Of a stretch of 64,000 nucleotides of DNA, positions 27,575-35,121 are shown one piece after another; within the stretch, counting starts at the first letter, position 1, and each line of letters starts with the position of its first letter. The position numbers and the translations under genes were made by a program. The stretch covers positions 434,001 through 498,000 of the forward strand of contig NZ_BBRA01000001.1 of the NCBI RefSeq assembly GCF_000975035.1. Direction: 5' to 3'. The notes below the pieces were generated by a model, which was not told the DNA's origin, ran no database searches, and saw nothing but the letters and a program-made list of their open reading frames with translations. This DNA is from Demequina flava (GTDB lineage Bacteria; Actinomycetota; Actinomycetes; Actinomycetales; Demequinaceae).

Positions 27575-28746
27575 GCGCTCGCTCCGGCGCCGTGGGGGAC
27601 GAGCCGCGCACCATCGTGAGCAAACAGCGTCGACATGGTGATGACTCCGCCTTCGACGGTGCCGGGAACCGCGACTATCTCGCGAACACGGCGTGCCCCG
27701 TGCGGACCCCGATCCAGGTGGACGACGAGGTCGATAGCCGAGGCGACCGTGGGCACCACGAACCGGTCAGTCACGTTCTCTCCGGCCAGTAGCGGCAGGG
27801 TGCACAGTTTTGTGATCGCATCGCGCGCGGAGTTCGCGTGGAGGGTACACATCCCGGGTACTCCAGCGTTCAAAGCGATGAGCATGTCAAGTGCCTCTGC
27901 CTCGCGCACCTCCCCGATCACGATGCGATCGGGGCGCATGCGCAGTGCCTCCTTCACCAGCCGGCGCAAGGCGATCTCGCCGGTGCCCTCAAGGGATTCC
28001 TGGCGGCACTGCATGGCGACAGTGTCGCGACAATCGAGGGTGAGTTCGAAGACTTCCTCGCAGGTAATCACCCGCTCTCGCGCGGGGATCGCACCGCCGA
28101 GGGCGTTAAGCATCGTAGTTTTTCCGGCCTGTGTGGCACCGGAGACCAAGATGTTCGCGCCACCCGCGACGGCTGAGGAAAGCGTGTCCGCGGCTTCTTG
28201 AGACAGTGATCCCAGCGCCACCAGGTCGTTGAGGTGCCGTGCTCGCGCGACGAACTTGCGAATGTTGACGGCCCAGTCGCGCCGGGTCACGTCGGGGATG
28301 ACGACATGAAGTCGTTCCCCACCGGGAAGCGCGGCGTCGACGAAAGGCGAACTCAGGTCCAGCCGACGACCCGACTGCTTGAGCATCCTCTCAACGAGAT
28401 CGCGCACCAACTCTTCGGTGAGCAAGGTCGTCGTGAGCTCAGAGCGCCCCGCCCGACTCACGAAGACTTCAGAAGGACCGTTAATCCAGATTTCTTCAAT
28501 CTCCGGATCATCAAGGTATGGCTGTAGCGGCCCCAAGCCGGCGACTGCGTCGACAACGGACCGAGCGACCGCCTGCCCGTCAGAGATTGGAGCCACCGCG
28601 CCGGACAAGGACCGCGCATCCCAGTCCGCGAGCGCCTCATCGACCATGGCGCGCACTGCTGCAACCTCCGCAGACGGATCCACTCCCGAATCACGTATCC
28701 GCTGTCGCACCTGACGCTCGATGTGAGCGATGGCCTCCCCCGTCAT
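27571..28746 (-). CDS. tadA: Tad pilus assembly ATPase TadA/CpaF
   Basis: 391 residues, a secretion ATPase of the VirB11/CpaF group. Walker A is GATQAGKTT (about residue 200), the Asp box region is ITCEEVFEL, Walker B is DRIVIGEVR, and the His box includes CTLHANSARD. It powers pilus extension and possibly retraction. First gene of the Tad operon; TAGTCT (28754-28759) is 7 nt before the ATG, so the message is probably leaderless. No tadZ/ssd-like gene and no prepilin peptidase are present beside it, so the locus depends on genes elsewhere. Confidence 0.92.
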   Translation of the reverse strand: MTGEAIAHIERQVRQRIRDSGVDPSAEVAAVRAMVDEALADWDARSLSGAVAPISDGQAVARSVVDAVAGLGPLQPYLDDPEIEEIWINGPSEVFVSRAGRSELTTTLLTEELVRDLVERMLKQSGRRLDLSSPFVDAALPGGERLHVVIPDVTRRDWAVNIRKFVARARHLNDLVALGSLSQEAADTLSSAVAGGANILVSGATQAGKTTMLNALGGAIPARERVITCEEVFELTLDCRDTVAMQCRQESLEGTGEIALRRLVKEALRMRPDRIVIGEVREAEALDMLIALNAGVPGMCTLHANSARDAITKLCTLPLLAGENVTDRFVVPTVASAIDLVVHLDRGPHGARRVREIVAVPGTVEGGVITMSTLFAHDGARLVPHGAGASA

Positions 28747-28798
28747 GGCCCCGAGACTAGGGAGAACGCGGCTCAGCCGCGAGGGGCTTCAGGCAATC

Positions 28799-28807
28799 TG
28801 TGGATAA
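28799..28807 (-). promoter_or_regulatory. Single consensus DnaA box upstream of tadA
   Basis: TTATCCACA on the minus strand is an exact match to the strong DnaA box. It is isolated, about 50 bases upstream of tadA, so it is not an origin; chance or a DnaA-responsive promoter are both possible. Confidence 0.35.
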
Positions 28808-28815
28808 CTCTCGCC

Positions 28816-28832
28816 AGCATCGGTCCGATGCT
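28816..28832. repeat. Palindrome made of two opposed copies of the GCATCGG motif
   Basis: AGCATCGG-T-CCGATGCT is a perfect 17-base palindrome. Each arm is the first 7 bases of the over-represented GCATCGGCC 9-mer. It lies between the flavoprotein gene and tadA and could form a hairpin or be a double binding site. Confidence 0.6.
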
Positions 28833-28884
28833 CGGGTTACCTCAAGCGCGACCCTCACCTCAAGGCATGGGTACCACGAGGAGG

Positions 28885-30231
28885 CTAGCGCGCGGCCGGG
28901 CTCAGCCCTAGTTCCACTGACTGCGGCTGCGCCGGAGCCGGCGCGCAGCACGCGCCGCTCAACTGCGATCCAGCGGGAGCATCAAAGTCCCCGGCACCGC
29001 CACACACGCCTGTGTCCGGAAGCACGAGATCCACGCGCGCAGCCGCCTCGCGGTCTCCTGCAATCTCCGCGACGACCGAACGCACCTGCTCGTAGCCGGT
29101 CAGCGCGAGAAAGGTGGGAGCGCGACCGTAAGACTTCGCGCCCACGATGTAGAAGTTGGACTCGGGGTGCGCGAGGTCGGCGGCGCCGGTGGCACGGACC
29201 GAGCCGCACGAGTGCTCGTTGGGGTCTACTTCGGTCGCGACCTTGGCGGGCGCCTGGAGACGCAGGTCGAGGTCGAGCCGCACTTCAGTGAGGAAGGTCA
29301 GGTCGGGACGGAAGCCGGTCAGTACGTAAACCTGATCAGCGGGCTCGAGTGTGCGGCCATCCTCGGCGGTGAGCGCCGCGCGACCATCGACCAGCTCGAT
29401 GCGCTCGGTACGGAACGCCGTGACCATCTCGACGTCGCCGTGGCGGACGGCACGGCCAGCGCGCTGCCCCAGGGCTCCACGCTCGGGAAGCTCATCGGCG
29501 GCGCCGCCACCGAAGGTGTTGCCGACGGTGCCGCGGCGAAGCACCCAGCTCACGTGAGTCTCGGGCTCGCGCTTGGCGACATCGGCTAGCGCGGTGATGG
29601 CTGTCGCCGCGGAGTGACCGTTGCCGACAACGACGATGTGCTTGCCTGCGAGGCTCTGCGCCTCATCAGCGTTGGGGATCCGGGTGGCGACGACACCAGT
29701 CTCACGAGCGGCCGTCTCACCGAGAGCAGGAAGACCCTCGGCGCCAGCGGGGTTGGGCGTGGTCCAGGTTCCGGAAGCATCGATCACGGCCGATGCTTCG
29801 ACGCGCGCCTCGGCTCCGTCGCCACGGCGCAGTTGCACCACGAGCGGTTCGCTGTCGCGCCCGGCATCAACAGAGAGGTCGCGCCCCTTGCGTGCCACGC
29901 CAACGACTCGCGAGCCGTAGCGGACGCGTTCGCCCAACTCCTGCGCGAGCGGCGCGAGGTAGCTCTCGATCCACTCGGAACCTGTGGGGTATTGCGTACC
30001 GTCGGCGGCTGCGGTGGGGGCCTTCCAGCCGGTGGGCTCCAGGAGTCGCTGTGCAGCCCCGTCCACCAGTTCTGACCACCCGGAGAACAATCGCACGTGG
30101 CCCCAGTCGGCGACGGATGCCGCCGGTCCATCCCCAGCCTCGAGCACCAAGGGCTCAAGTCCGCGCTCGATGAGGTGGGCAGCTGCCGCCAAGCCCTGGG
30201 GGCCGGCGCCGATCACGACGACTGGTCGCAT
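28885..30231 (-). CDS. FAD/NAD(P)-dependent oxidoreductase, possibly metal(loid)-linked
   Basis: 448 residues. VVVIGAGPQGLAAAAHLIERG near the start is an FAD-binding Rossmann motif, and KHIVVVGNGHSAAT (about 190) a second, NAD(P)-binding one, as in flavin monooxygenase or thioredoxin-reductase-like proteins. There is no CxxC redox pair in the middle, but the C-terminus has Cys residues in GVCGGAGD and GACCAP that could bind a thiophilic metal. The ATG at 30231 follows GGAG by 8 nt; an upstream in-frame start would run through the operators. Two ArsR-like inverted repeats cover the promoter, which suggests control by an arsenic- or metal-sensing repressor. Function is inferred, not established. 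Confidence 0.6.
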   Translation of the reverse strand: MRPVVVIGAGPQGLAAAAHLIERGLEPLVLEAGDGPAASVADWGHVRLFSGWSELVDGAAQRLLEPTGWKAPTAAADGTQYPTGSEWIESYLAPLAQELGERVRYGSRVVGVARKGRDLSVDAGRDSEPLVVQLRRGDGAEARVEASAVIDASGTWTTPNPAGAEGLPALGETAARETGVVATRIPNADEAQSLAGKHIVVVGNGHSAATAITALADVAKREPETHVSWVLRRGTVGNTFGGGAADELPERGALGQRAGRAVRHGDVEMVTAFRTERIELVDGRAALTAEDGRTLEPADQVYVLTGFRPDLTFLTEVRLDLDLRLQAPAKVATEVDPNEHSCGSVRATGAADLAHPESNFYIVGAKSYGRAPTFLALTGYEQVRSVVAEIAGDREAAARVDLVLPDTGVCGGAGDFDAPAGSQLSGACCAPAPAQPQSVELGLSPAAR

Positions 30232-30255
30232 GAGGTGAACTCCATTCCGCGGGCG

Positions 30256-30311
30256 ACATCGACGCCCGTCAATGTTTCGAGCATGGGCCAAACATCGATG
30301 ATTGTCAATGT
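30256..30311 (-). promoter_or_regulatory. Promoter with two ArsR-like operators for the flavoprotein gene
   Basis: Two 20-bp inverted repeats of the form ACATTGAC-N4-(G/A)TCGATGT lie at 30256-30275 and 30292-30311, centres 36 bp apart. The outer one contains the -35 TTGACA (30303-30308), followed after 17 bases by CATGCT (30280-30285); the inner one lies just downstream of that -10. TTGA-type dyads of this form are typical for ArsR/SmtB-family repressors. The repressor gene is not in the window. Confidence 0.6.
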
Positions 30312-30397
30312 AAGCCACCGGTCGGCGCTAGCAACGCAGCAAACCCGCCCCAGCATCGGCCCTCCGCGACCACCCAACCCGTGCCACGATGAACGGT

Positions 30398-31090
30398 ATG
30401 TGCGGCCGCTACGCGAACTTCCTGACCGAGCAAGAGCTTGTCGACCACTTCCACCTTGCGCAGGTGGCCGACGAACCGCGCTTGCTCGACCCCAACTGGA
30501 ACGTCGCCCCCACCCAGCTGGTCGCAATCGTGGTGCCGGGCAAGGACGACGCGCCCGGGCCGCGGCTCGAGCCGGCCCGCTGGGGCCTGGTCCCGTCGTG
30601 GGCCAAGGACCCTGCGGTCGGGTCGCGCATGATCAACGCGCGCTCGGAAACCGCGGCCGAGAAGCCGTCGTTCCGGTCTGCGTTCACAAAGCGCCGATGC
30701 GTGGTGCCAGCAAGCGGCTACTACGAGTGGCAGACGGGTACAGACGGCAAGCAGCCGTTCTACATTCACCCATCCGACGACGCACCCCTCGCCTTCGCAG
30801 GACTGTACGAGTTCTGGAAGGACAAGGCGCTTGGGGACGAAGCGCCGTGGCTCGTGACGACGACAATCATGACGACGGCCGCGCGCGGCGACATGCGGGA
30901 CATTCACGACCGTCAGCCGGTGATGCTGGGGGCCGATGCCGTGGAGACCTGGCTTGATCGCGACAGTGATCAGGGCACGCTTTTTGATGTCATCGCGGCG
31001 CCCGCGCCAGATCTCGATTGGCACGCCGTGCGAAAGGCCGTGGGCAGCCCTAAGAACAACGCCCCCGAGAACATCGCGCCGCTGAGCTAA
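30398..31090 (+). CDS. SRAP domain protein (YedK/HMCES), abasic-site DNA crosslinking
   Basis: 230 residues with every active-site element of the SRAP family: Cys2 directly after the initiator Met (MCGRYA), the Asn in NWNVAPTQ (33-40), INARSET (79-85), Glu110 in GYYEW and His170 in IHDRQPVML. These proteins form a thiazolidine crosslink with abasic sites in single-stranded DNA and shield them. ATG 30398 must be the start because Cys2 has to become N-terminal; the ATG three codons earlier would abolish this. CACGAT (30385-30390) 7 nt upstream suggests a leaderless message. Divergent from the flavoprotein. Confidence 0.93.
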   Translation: MCGRYANFLTEQELVDHFHLAQVADEPRLLDPNWNVAPTQLVAIVVPGKDDAPGPRLEPARWGLVPSWAKDPAVGSRMINARSETAAEKPSFRSAFTKRRCVVPASGYYEWQTGTDGKQPFYIHPSDDAPLAFAGLYEFWKDKALGDEAPWLVTTTIMTTAARGDMRDIHDRQPVMLGADAVETWLDRDSDQGTLFDVIAAPAPDLDWHAVRKAVGSPKNNAPENIAPLS

Positions 31091-31134
31091 GCCGGAACCT
31101 CCAGCCACTGCTGAATGCATGCACCGGGCCCCGC

Positions 31135-31188
31135 ATGCCCGTCAATGTCCGTTTATGTCTTGACATGCCCGTTTGCGCCCGCTAGCGT
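31135..31188 (+). promoter_or_regulatory. PTS operon promoter with four 10-bp-phased repeats
   Basis: TTGACA (31160-31165), a 17-base spacer and TAGCGT (31183-31188) form a near-ideal promoter. Four imperfect 10-bp units (ATGCCCGTCA, ATGTCCGTTT, ATGTCTTGAC, ATGCCCGTTT) start at 31135, 31145, 31155 and 31165, one helical turn apart, and overlap the -35 box. They are likely operators of the DeoR repressor at 34360. Short hairpins GTTCC/GGAAC and GCCC/GGGC follow in the 5' leader (31198-31224). Confidence 0.65.
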
Positions 31189-31275
31189 GTCAACATAGTT
31201 CCACAGGAACGGGCCCAATCGGGCACACTAAGAGAAGCCCTTCGCAATGGAGCGGAGGAGAAAGGTTGGACGCTC

Positions 31276-32466
31276 ATGTCCTTCAGCGACGCTCAGGCCC
31301 AGGCCTCGGAGAAAAAGAATCGCTCAGGCCCCGGCATCGGTGCACAGATTCAGCGGCTAGGCCGCTTCATGTCGGCCATGATCATGCCCAACATCGGCGC
31401 CTTCGTGGCCTGGGGCCTCATTACGGCCCTGTTCATCGAAGCCGGCTGGATCAACAAGATCGCAGAGATGTTCAACGGTGCGCCCAACCAGTCCGTCATG
31501 GACTGGACGGCAAGCATCGCCGTGATCGTCGGACCAATGATCACCTACTTGCTCCCGCTGCTCATCGGCTACACGGGCGGAAAGCTCGTCTACGACACTC
31601 GCGGTGCCGTGATCGGAGCTGTTGCAACAACGGGTGTGATCGTCGGTTCAGACGTCCCGATGTTCCTGGGCGCCATGATCATCGGCCCGTTTGCCGCATG
31701 GCTCCTCAAGATCGTCGAGGGCTCCTGGTCGGGCAAGGTCAAGCCTGGCTTCGAGATGCTGATCGACAACTTCTCGCTCGGAACCATCGGCGCCGTCTTG
31801 GCGATCCTGGGCAAGATCATCATTGGCCCCATCGTCTCCAAGGGAGTCGAACTGGCAGGTGAAGGCGTGGACTTCCTTGTCGAGAACAGCCTGCTTCCGT
31901 TTGCGTCCGTTGTGGTGGAACCCGCAAAGGTTCTGTTCCTCAACAACGCCATCAACCACGGTGTGTTCACCCCCTTGGGCACGGCAGAAGCGGAGAACAC
32001 CGGCAAGTCGCTGCTGTTCATGATCGAGTCCAACCCCGGACCCGGCCTGGGAATCCTGCTGGCCTTCATGTTCTTTGGCCCGCGCATGCTCAAGGCTGCG
32101 GCCCCCGGCGCATCCGTCATCCACTTCTTTGGCGGTATCCACGAGGTCTACTTCCCCTTCGTCCTCGCAAAGCCCAAGCTCATCGCAGCAGCCATCCTGG
32201 GCGGCATGACCGGCGTGCTGGTCGGAGTGATGTTCAACGGTGGCCTCGTGGCTCCCCCCTCACCCGGCTCGATCTTCGCCTGGATCGCGTTCACCCCTCC
32301 GGGCTGGACCAACTACCTCGTGATGTTCTCGCAGGTCATCCTCGCCACCGCAGTGTCGTTCATCGTCGCCGCGTTCCTCATGGGCTTTGGCCGGGAGGCA
32401 CGTCGCGAAGACGGTGCCGACGACGCCGCTGCCGAGGCACAGGTCACCGAGACCGCATCCGCCTAA
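31276..32466 (+). CDS. PTS mannitol-type membrane component IIC
   Basis: 396 residues with about eight to ten membrane helices and the mannitol-family motif GGIHEVYFPFVL (about 285-296) that binds the hexitol. It forms the channel through which the substrate is taken up and phosphorylated. Unlike many mannitol permeases it carries no fused IIB or IIA domain; these follow as separate genes. First gene of the PTS operon; AAAGG 10 nt upstream of the ATG. Mannitol is likely, but another hexitol is possible. Confidence 0.9.
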   Translation: MSFSDAQAQASEKKNRSGPGIGAQIQRLGRFMSAMIMPNIGAFVAWGLITALFIEAGWINKIAEMFNGAPNQSVMDWTASIAVIVGPMITYLLPLLIGYTGGKLVYDTRGAVIGAVATTGVIVGSDVPMFLGAMIIGPFAAWLLKIVEGSWSGKVKPGFEMLIDNFSLGTIGAVLAILGKIIIGPIVSKGVELAGEGVDFLVENSLLPFASVVVEPAKVLFLNNAINHGVFTPLGTAEAENTGKSLLFMIESNPGPGLGILLAFMFFGPRMLKAAAPGASVIHFFGGIHEVYFPFVLAKPKLIAAAILGGMTGVLVGVMFNGGLVAPPSPGSIFAWIAFTPPGWTNYLVMFSQVILATAVSFIVAAFLMGFGREARREDGADDAAAEAQVTETASA

Positions 32467-32521
32467 CTCGTACCCAACCAACCCACGACGGCACCGCCGT
32501 CAGGATTCAAAGGAGAGTCAC

Positions 32522-32830
32522 ATGCCTACAGTCAACGGTTCCGAAGTCACCAAGGTCATCGTCGCTTGCGACGCCGGAATGGGCAGCTCAGTCATGGTTG
32601 CTAGCAACCTGCGCTCGAAGCTCAGGGCCAAGGGAATCGACGTCGTCCACACGCCAGTGAACGAGATCCCCGAAGGCGCCAAGCTCGTGCTGTGCCACCA
32701 GGGACTCGCCGCTCGCGCACAAAGCACCGCCCCCAATGCGGTCGTCGTGCCGTTCTCGATCTTCATCGGCGATCCCGCGTTCACGCGAGTCGAGGACGCG
32801 ATTCTCCAGGGCAAGACCCTTGAGTCCTGA
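32522..32830 (+). CDS. PTS mannitol-type component IIB
   Basis: 102 residues, a single IIB domain with the phosphorylated Cys in VACDAGMGSS (Cys at about 16) near the N-terminus. It passes phosphate from IIA to the substrate held by IIC. The ATG at 32522 is preceded by AAAGGAGA; upstream in-frame codons belong to the IIC gene end. The gap from IIC is 55 bases. Confidence 0.9.
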   Translation: MPTVNGSEVTKVIVACDAGMGSSVMVASNLRSKLRAKGIDVVHTPVNEIPEGAKLVLCHQGLAARAQSTAPNAVVVPFSIFIGDPAFTRVEDAILQGKTLES

Positions 32831-33269
32831 GTCGCAGCTCCTCGGGGCGAACGCGGTCCGGCTGGGACTGACCGCGGCTGACAAGACCGAGGCGCTGAAC
32901 CAAGCTGGCGCTCTTCTGGTCGAGATCGGCGCCGCCACCGAGGCATACGCCGATGCTCTCCACGAGCGCGAGACCTCAGTGTCGACGTACGTGGGCGAAG
33001 GCGTCGCAATCCCCCATGGCACCAATGAGTCCCGCGAGTACATCGAGCGCGCTGCACTCGGTTACTTGCAGTTCCCCGAAGGTGTCGACTGGGACGGCGA
33101 AACCGTCTACGTCTGCGTGGCGATCGCGTCCAAGTCCGAGGAACACGTCGACATTCTGTCCGCCCTCGCGCAGGTCCTCATGGACCCAGCCAAGGCCGAA
33201 CAGCTTCGCACCGCGACGTCCGCCGACGACGTCCTCTCCCTGCTGTCCCCCGAACCCAACCAGGAGTAA
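32820..33269 (+). CDS. PTS mannitol/fructose-type component IIA
   Basis: 149 residues of the PTS EIIA-2 fold, with the phosphorylated His in GVAIPHGTNESR (His about 66). It takes phosphate from HPr. The likely start is TTG 32820, which overlaps the IIB stop by 11 bases; there is no ATG or GTG in a suitable place, so this is the least certain start in the operon. Confidence 0.88.
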   Translation: MSPESQLLGANAVRLGLTAADKTEALNQAGALLVEIGAATEAYADALHERETSVSTYVGEGVAIPHGTNESREYIERAALGYLQFPEGVDWDGETVYVCVAIASKSEEHVDILSALAQVLMDPAKAEQLRTATSADDVLSLLSPEPNQE

Positions 33270-33273
33270 CTCC

Positions 33274-34314
33274 ATGAAGGCCCTCGTGTTTTATGCCCCC
33301 GAAGACGTTCGCGTCGAAGACGTCCCCGAGCCCGAAGTCGGGCCTGGAGAAGTCAAGATCCGTGTACGCAACTGCTCGACGTGCGGCACCGATGTGAAGA
33401 TCTTTCACAATGGCCACCAGAACCTCTCGCCTCCGCGCATCATTGGTCACGAGATCGCCGGTGAGGTAGTCGCGACCGGTGACGGCGTCGAAGGCTGGTC
33501 CGAGGGTGACCGCGTGCAGGTCATCGCAGCAGTTCCCTGTGGCGACTGCTACGAATGCTCCCGCGGCTGGATGGAGGTCTGCCAGAACCAGACGTCCATG
33601 GGATACCAGTACTCCGGCGGGTTTGCCGAGTACATGATCGTCCCGCGTGAGGTCATGAAGGTTGACGGTCTCAACCGCATCCCTGAGGGCGTCGGCTTCG
33701 ACGAAGCGTCCGCTGCTGAGCCTTTGGCGTGTGCGATTAACGCCCAGTCCATCCTCGGCATCGAGGAAGGCGACACCGTCGTGGTGTTTGGCGCCGGCCC
33801 CATTGGAGCAATGCACATCCGCTTGGCACGGGCCAACGGAGCGGGCCGCGTCTTCTTGATCGACGTTAACGCGGAGCGCCTGAAGATGACGGCCGATGCC
33901 GTCCACCCCGAGGAAGTCATCGATGGCTCGCAGGTCGACGTGGTCGAAAAGGTCAAAGAACTGACCGATGGCCGCGGCGCTGACTGTGTCATTACCGCAA
34001 CGGCAGCCAACATCGCCCAAGAGCAGGCCATCGAAATGGCCGCGCGCAACGGTCGCATCTCCTTCTTCGGAGGGCTCCCCAAGACCAATCCGACCATCAC
34101 CTGTGACTCCAACCTCGTTCACTACCGCCAGCTACGCATCTTTGGCGCAAACGGGTCAGCTCCGCACCACAACAAGGAAGCGCTGCGCCGCATTGCCTCC
34201 GGCGAGGTTCCTGTGAAGGACCTGATTACTGAGAGGATCCCTCTTACGGACGTGCTGGACGCCTTTGGCATCGTCAAGCGCGGCGAGGCCATCAAGGTCA
34301 CGATCGAGCCGTAA
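33274..34314 (+). CDS. Zinc-dependent medium-chain polyol(-phosphate) dehydrogenase
   Basis: 346 residues of the MDR family. The catalytic zinc site is Cys37 (CGTD) and His59-Glu60 (GHE); four structural zinc cysteines are at 89, 92, 95 and 103; GAGPIGAMH is the NAD-binding loop. By position it should oxidise the hexitol phosphate made by the PTS. It is not related to the classical mannitol-1-phosphate 5-dehydrogenase MtlD, which belongs to a different family. AGGAG lies 7 nt before the ATG and only 4 bases separate it from IIA. The regiochemistry (C5 versus C2) is the open question; see the fructose 1-phosphate finding. Confidence 0.85.
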   Translation: MKALVFYAPEDVRVEDVPEPEVGPGEVKIRVRNCSTCGTDVKIFHNGHQNLSPPRIIGHEIAGEVVATGDGVEGWSEGDRVQVIAAVPCGDCYECSRGWMEVCQNQTSMGYQYSGGFAEYMIVPREVMKVDGLNRIPEGVGFDEASAAEPLACAINAQSILGIEEGDTVVVFGAGPIGAMHIRLARANGAGRVFLIDVNAERLKMTADAVHPEEVIDGSQVDVVEKVKELTDGRGADCVITATAANIAQEQAIEMAARNGRISFFGGLPKTNPTITCDSNLVHYRQLRIFGANGSAPHHNKEALRRIASGEVPVKDLITERIPLTDVLDAFGIVKRGEAIKVTIEP

Positions 34315-34359
34315 GTCGCCGCCGACTAGTCGCTACCCATGAACCAGGAGCACCCCGTC

Positions 34360-35121
34360 ATGTACGCCCAAGAACGCCAGCAGTCCATCGTCGCAACCGC
34401 CCGCCAACGCGGTCGGGTCGAGGTGGGATCGCTCGCCGAGGAACTCGGCGTCACGGTGGAGACCGTCCGCCGCGATCTCACTGCACTGGAACGCCTTGGT
34501 GTGCTGCGCCGCGTGCACGGCGGGGCCCTCCCGGTTGAGCGACTCACCCTCGAACCATCCCTCGAAGCTCGCCATGCCCAGTACTCCGAGGCAAAGCGCC
34601 GCATCGGGGCGCGTGCAGTGATGGAAATCAAAGAGGGAGACGCCGTCCTGCTCGACGCAGGCACAACTACCCTCGCCATCGCTGAGGCTTTGCCCCCGGA
34701 AATGCGCCTCACGATCGTGACGAACTCCATCAACATCGCCTCGCGCCTGGCCGACCGGCCGCGCACCGAGCTGATGGTGCTGGGCGGTCGCGTGAGGCGC
34801 CGCACGGGGGCCGCGGTGGGCGACTGGGTCACCGACTCACTCACCGAAGTCGCGGTCGACATCGCGTTCTTGGGAGCCAATGGCTTCACGGTTGACCGCG
34901 GTGCGACGACCCCCGACCAGGCCGAGTCTGCTGCCAAGCGAGCCATGGCATCGGCCGCCCGCCGTGTGGTCTGCGTCGCCGACTCGTCCAAGGCCGGCCA
35001 AGTTCACATGCACCGCTTTGTTCCCACGGACGAAATCGCGCTCTTGATCAGCGATTCAAATCTCGACGACGACACGGTCCAGGACTTTGAAGACCGCGGC
35101 GTGGAAGTAGCGCGAACATGA
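34360..35121 (+). CDS. DeoR-family transcriptional repressor
   Basis: 253 residues. The N-terminal helix-turn-helix (RVEVGSLAEELGVTVETVRRDLTALE) is the DeoR signature, and the C-terminal domain has DAGTTT, TNSINIA and LGANGF of the sugar-phosphate-sensing DeoRC fold. The ATG at 34360 has AGGAG 9 nt upstream and fits the usual family start MYAxERQ; an ATG 21 bases earlier is possible. It lies inside the operon it probably controls, and its effector is likely a phosphorylated intermediate such as fructose 1-phosphate. Its stop overlaps the next start (ATGA). Confidence 0.9.
   Translation: MYAQERQQSIVATARQRGRVEVGSLAEELGVTVETVRRDLTALERLGVLRRVHGGALPVERLTLEPSLEARHAQYSEAKRRIGARAVMEIKEGDAVLLDAGTTTLAIAEALPPEMRLTIVTNSINIASRLADRPRTELMVLGGRVRRRTGAAVGDWVTDSLTEVAVDIAFLGANGFTVDRGATTPDQAESAAKRAMASAARRVVCVADSSKAGQVHMHRFVPTDEIALLISDSNLDDDTVQDFEDRGVEVART

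Noticed and set aside
28799-28807. Replication origin
   Set aside because: A single DnaA box, with no cluster, no AT-rich region and no dnaA/dnaN genes near.
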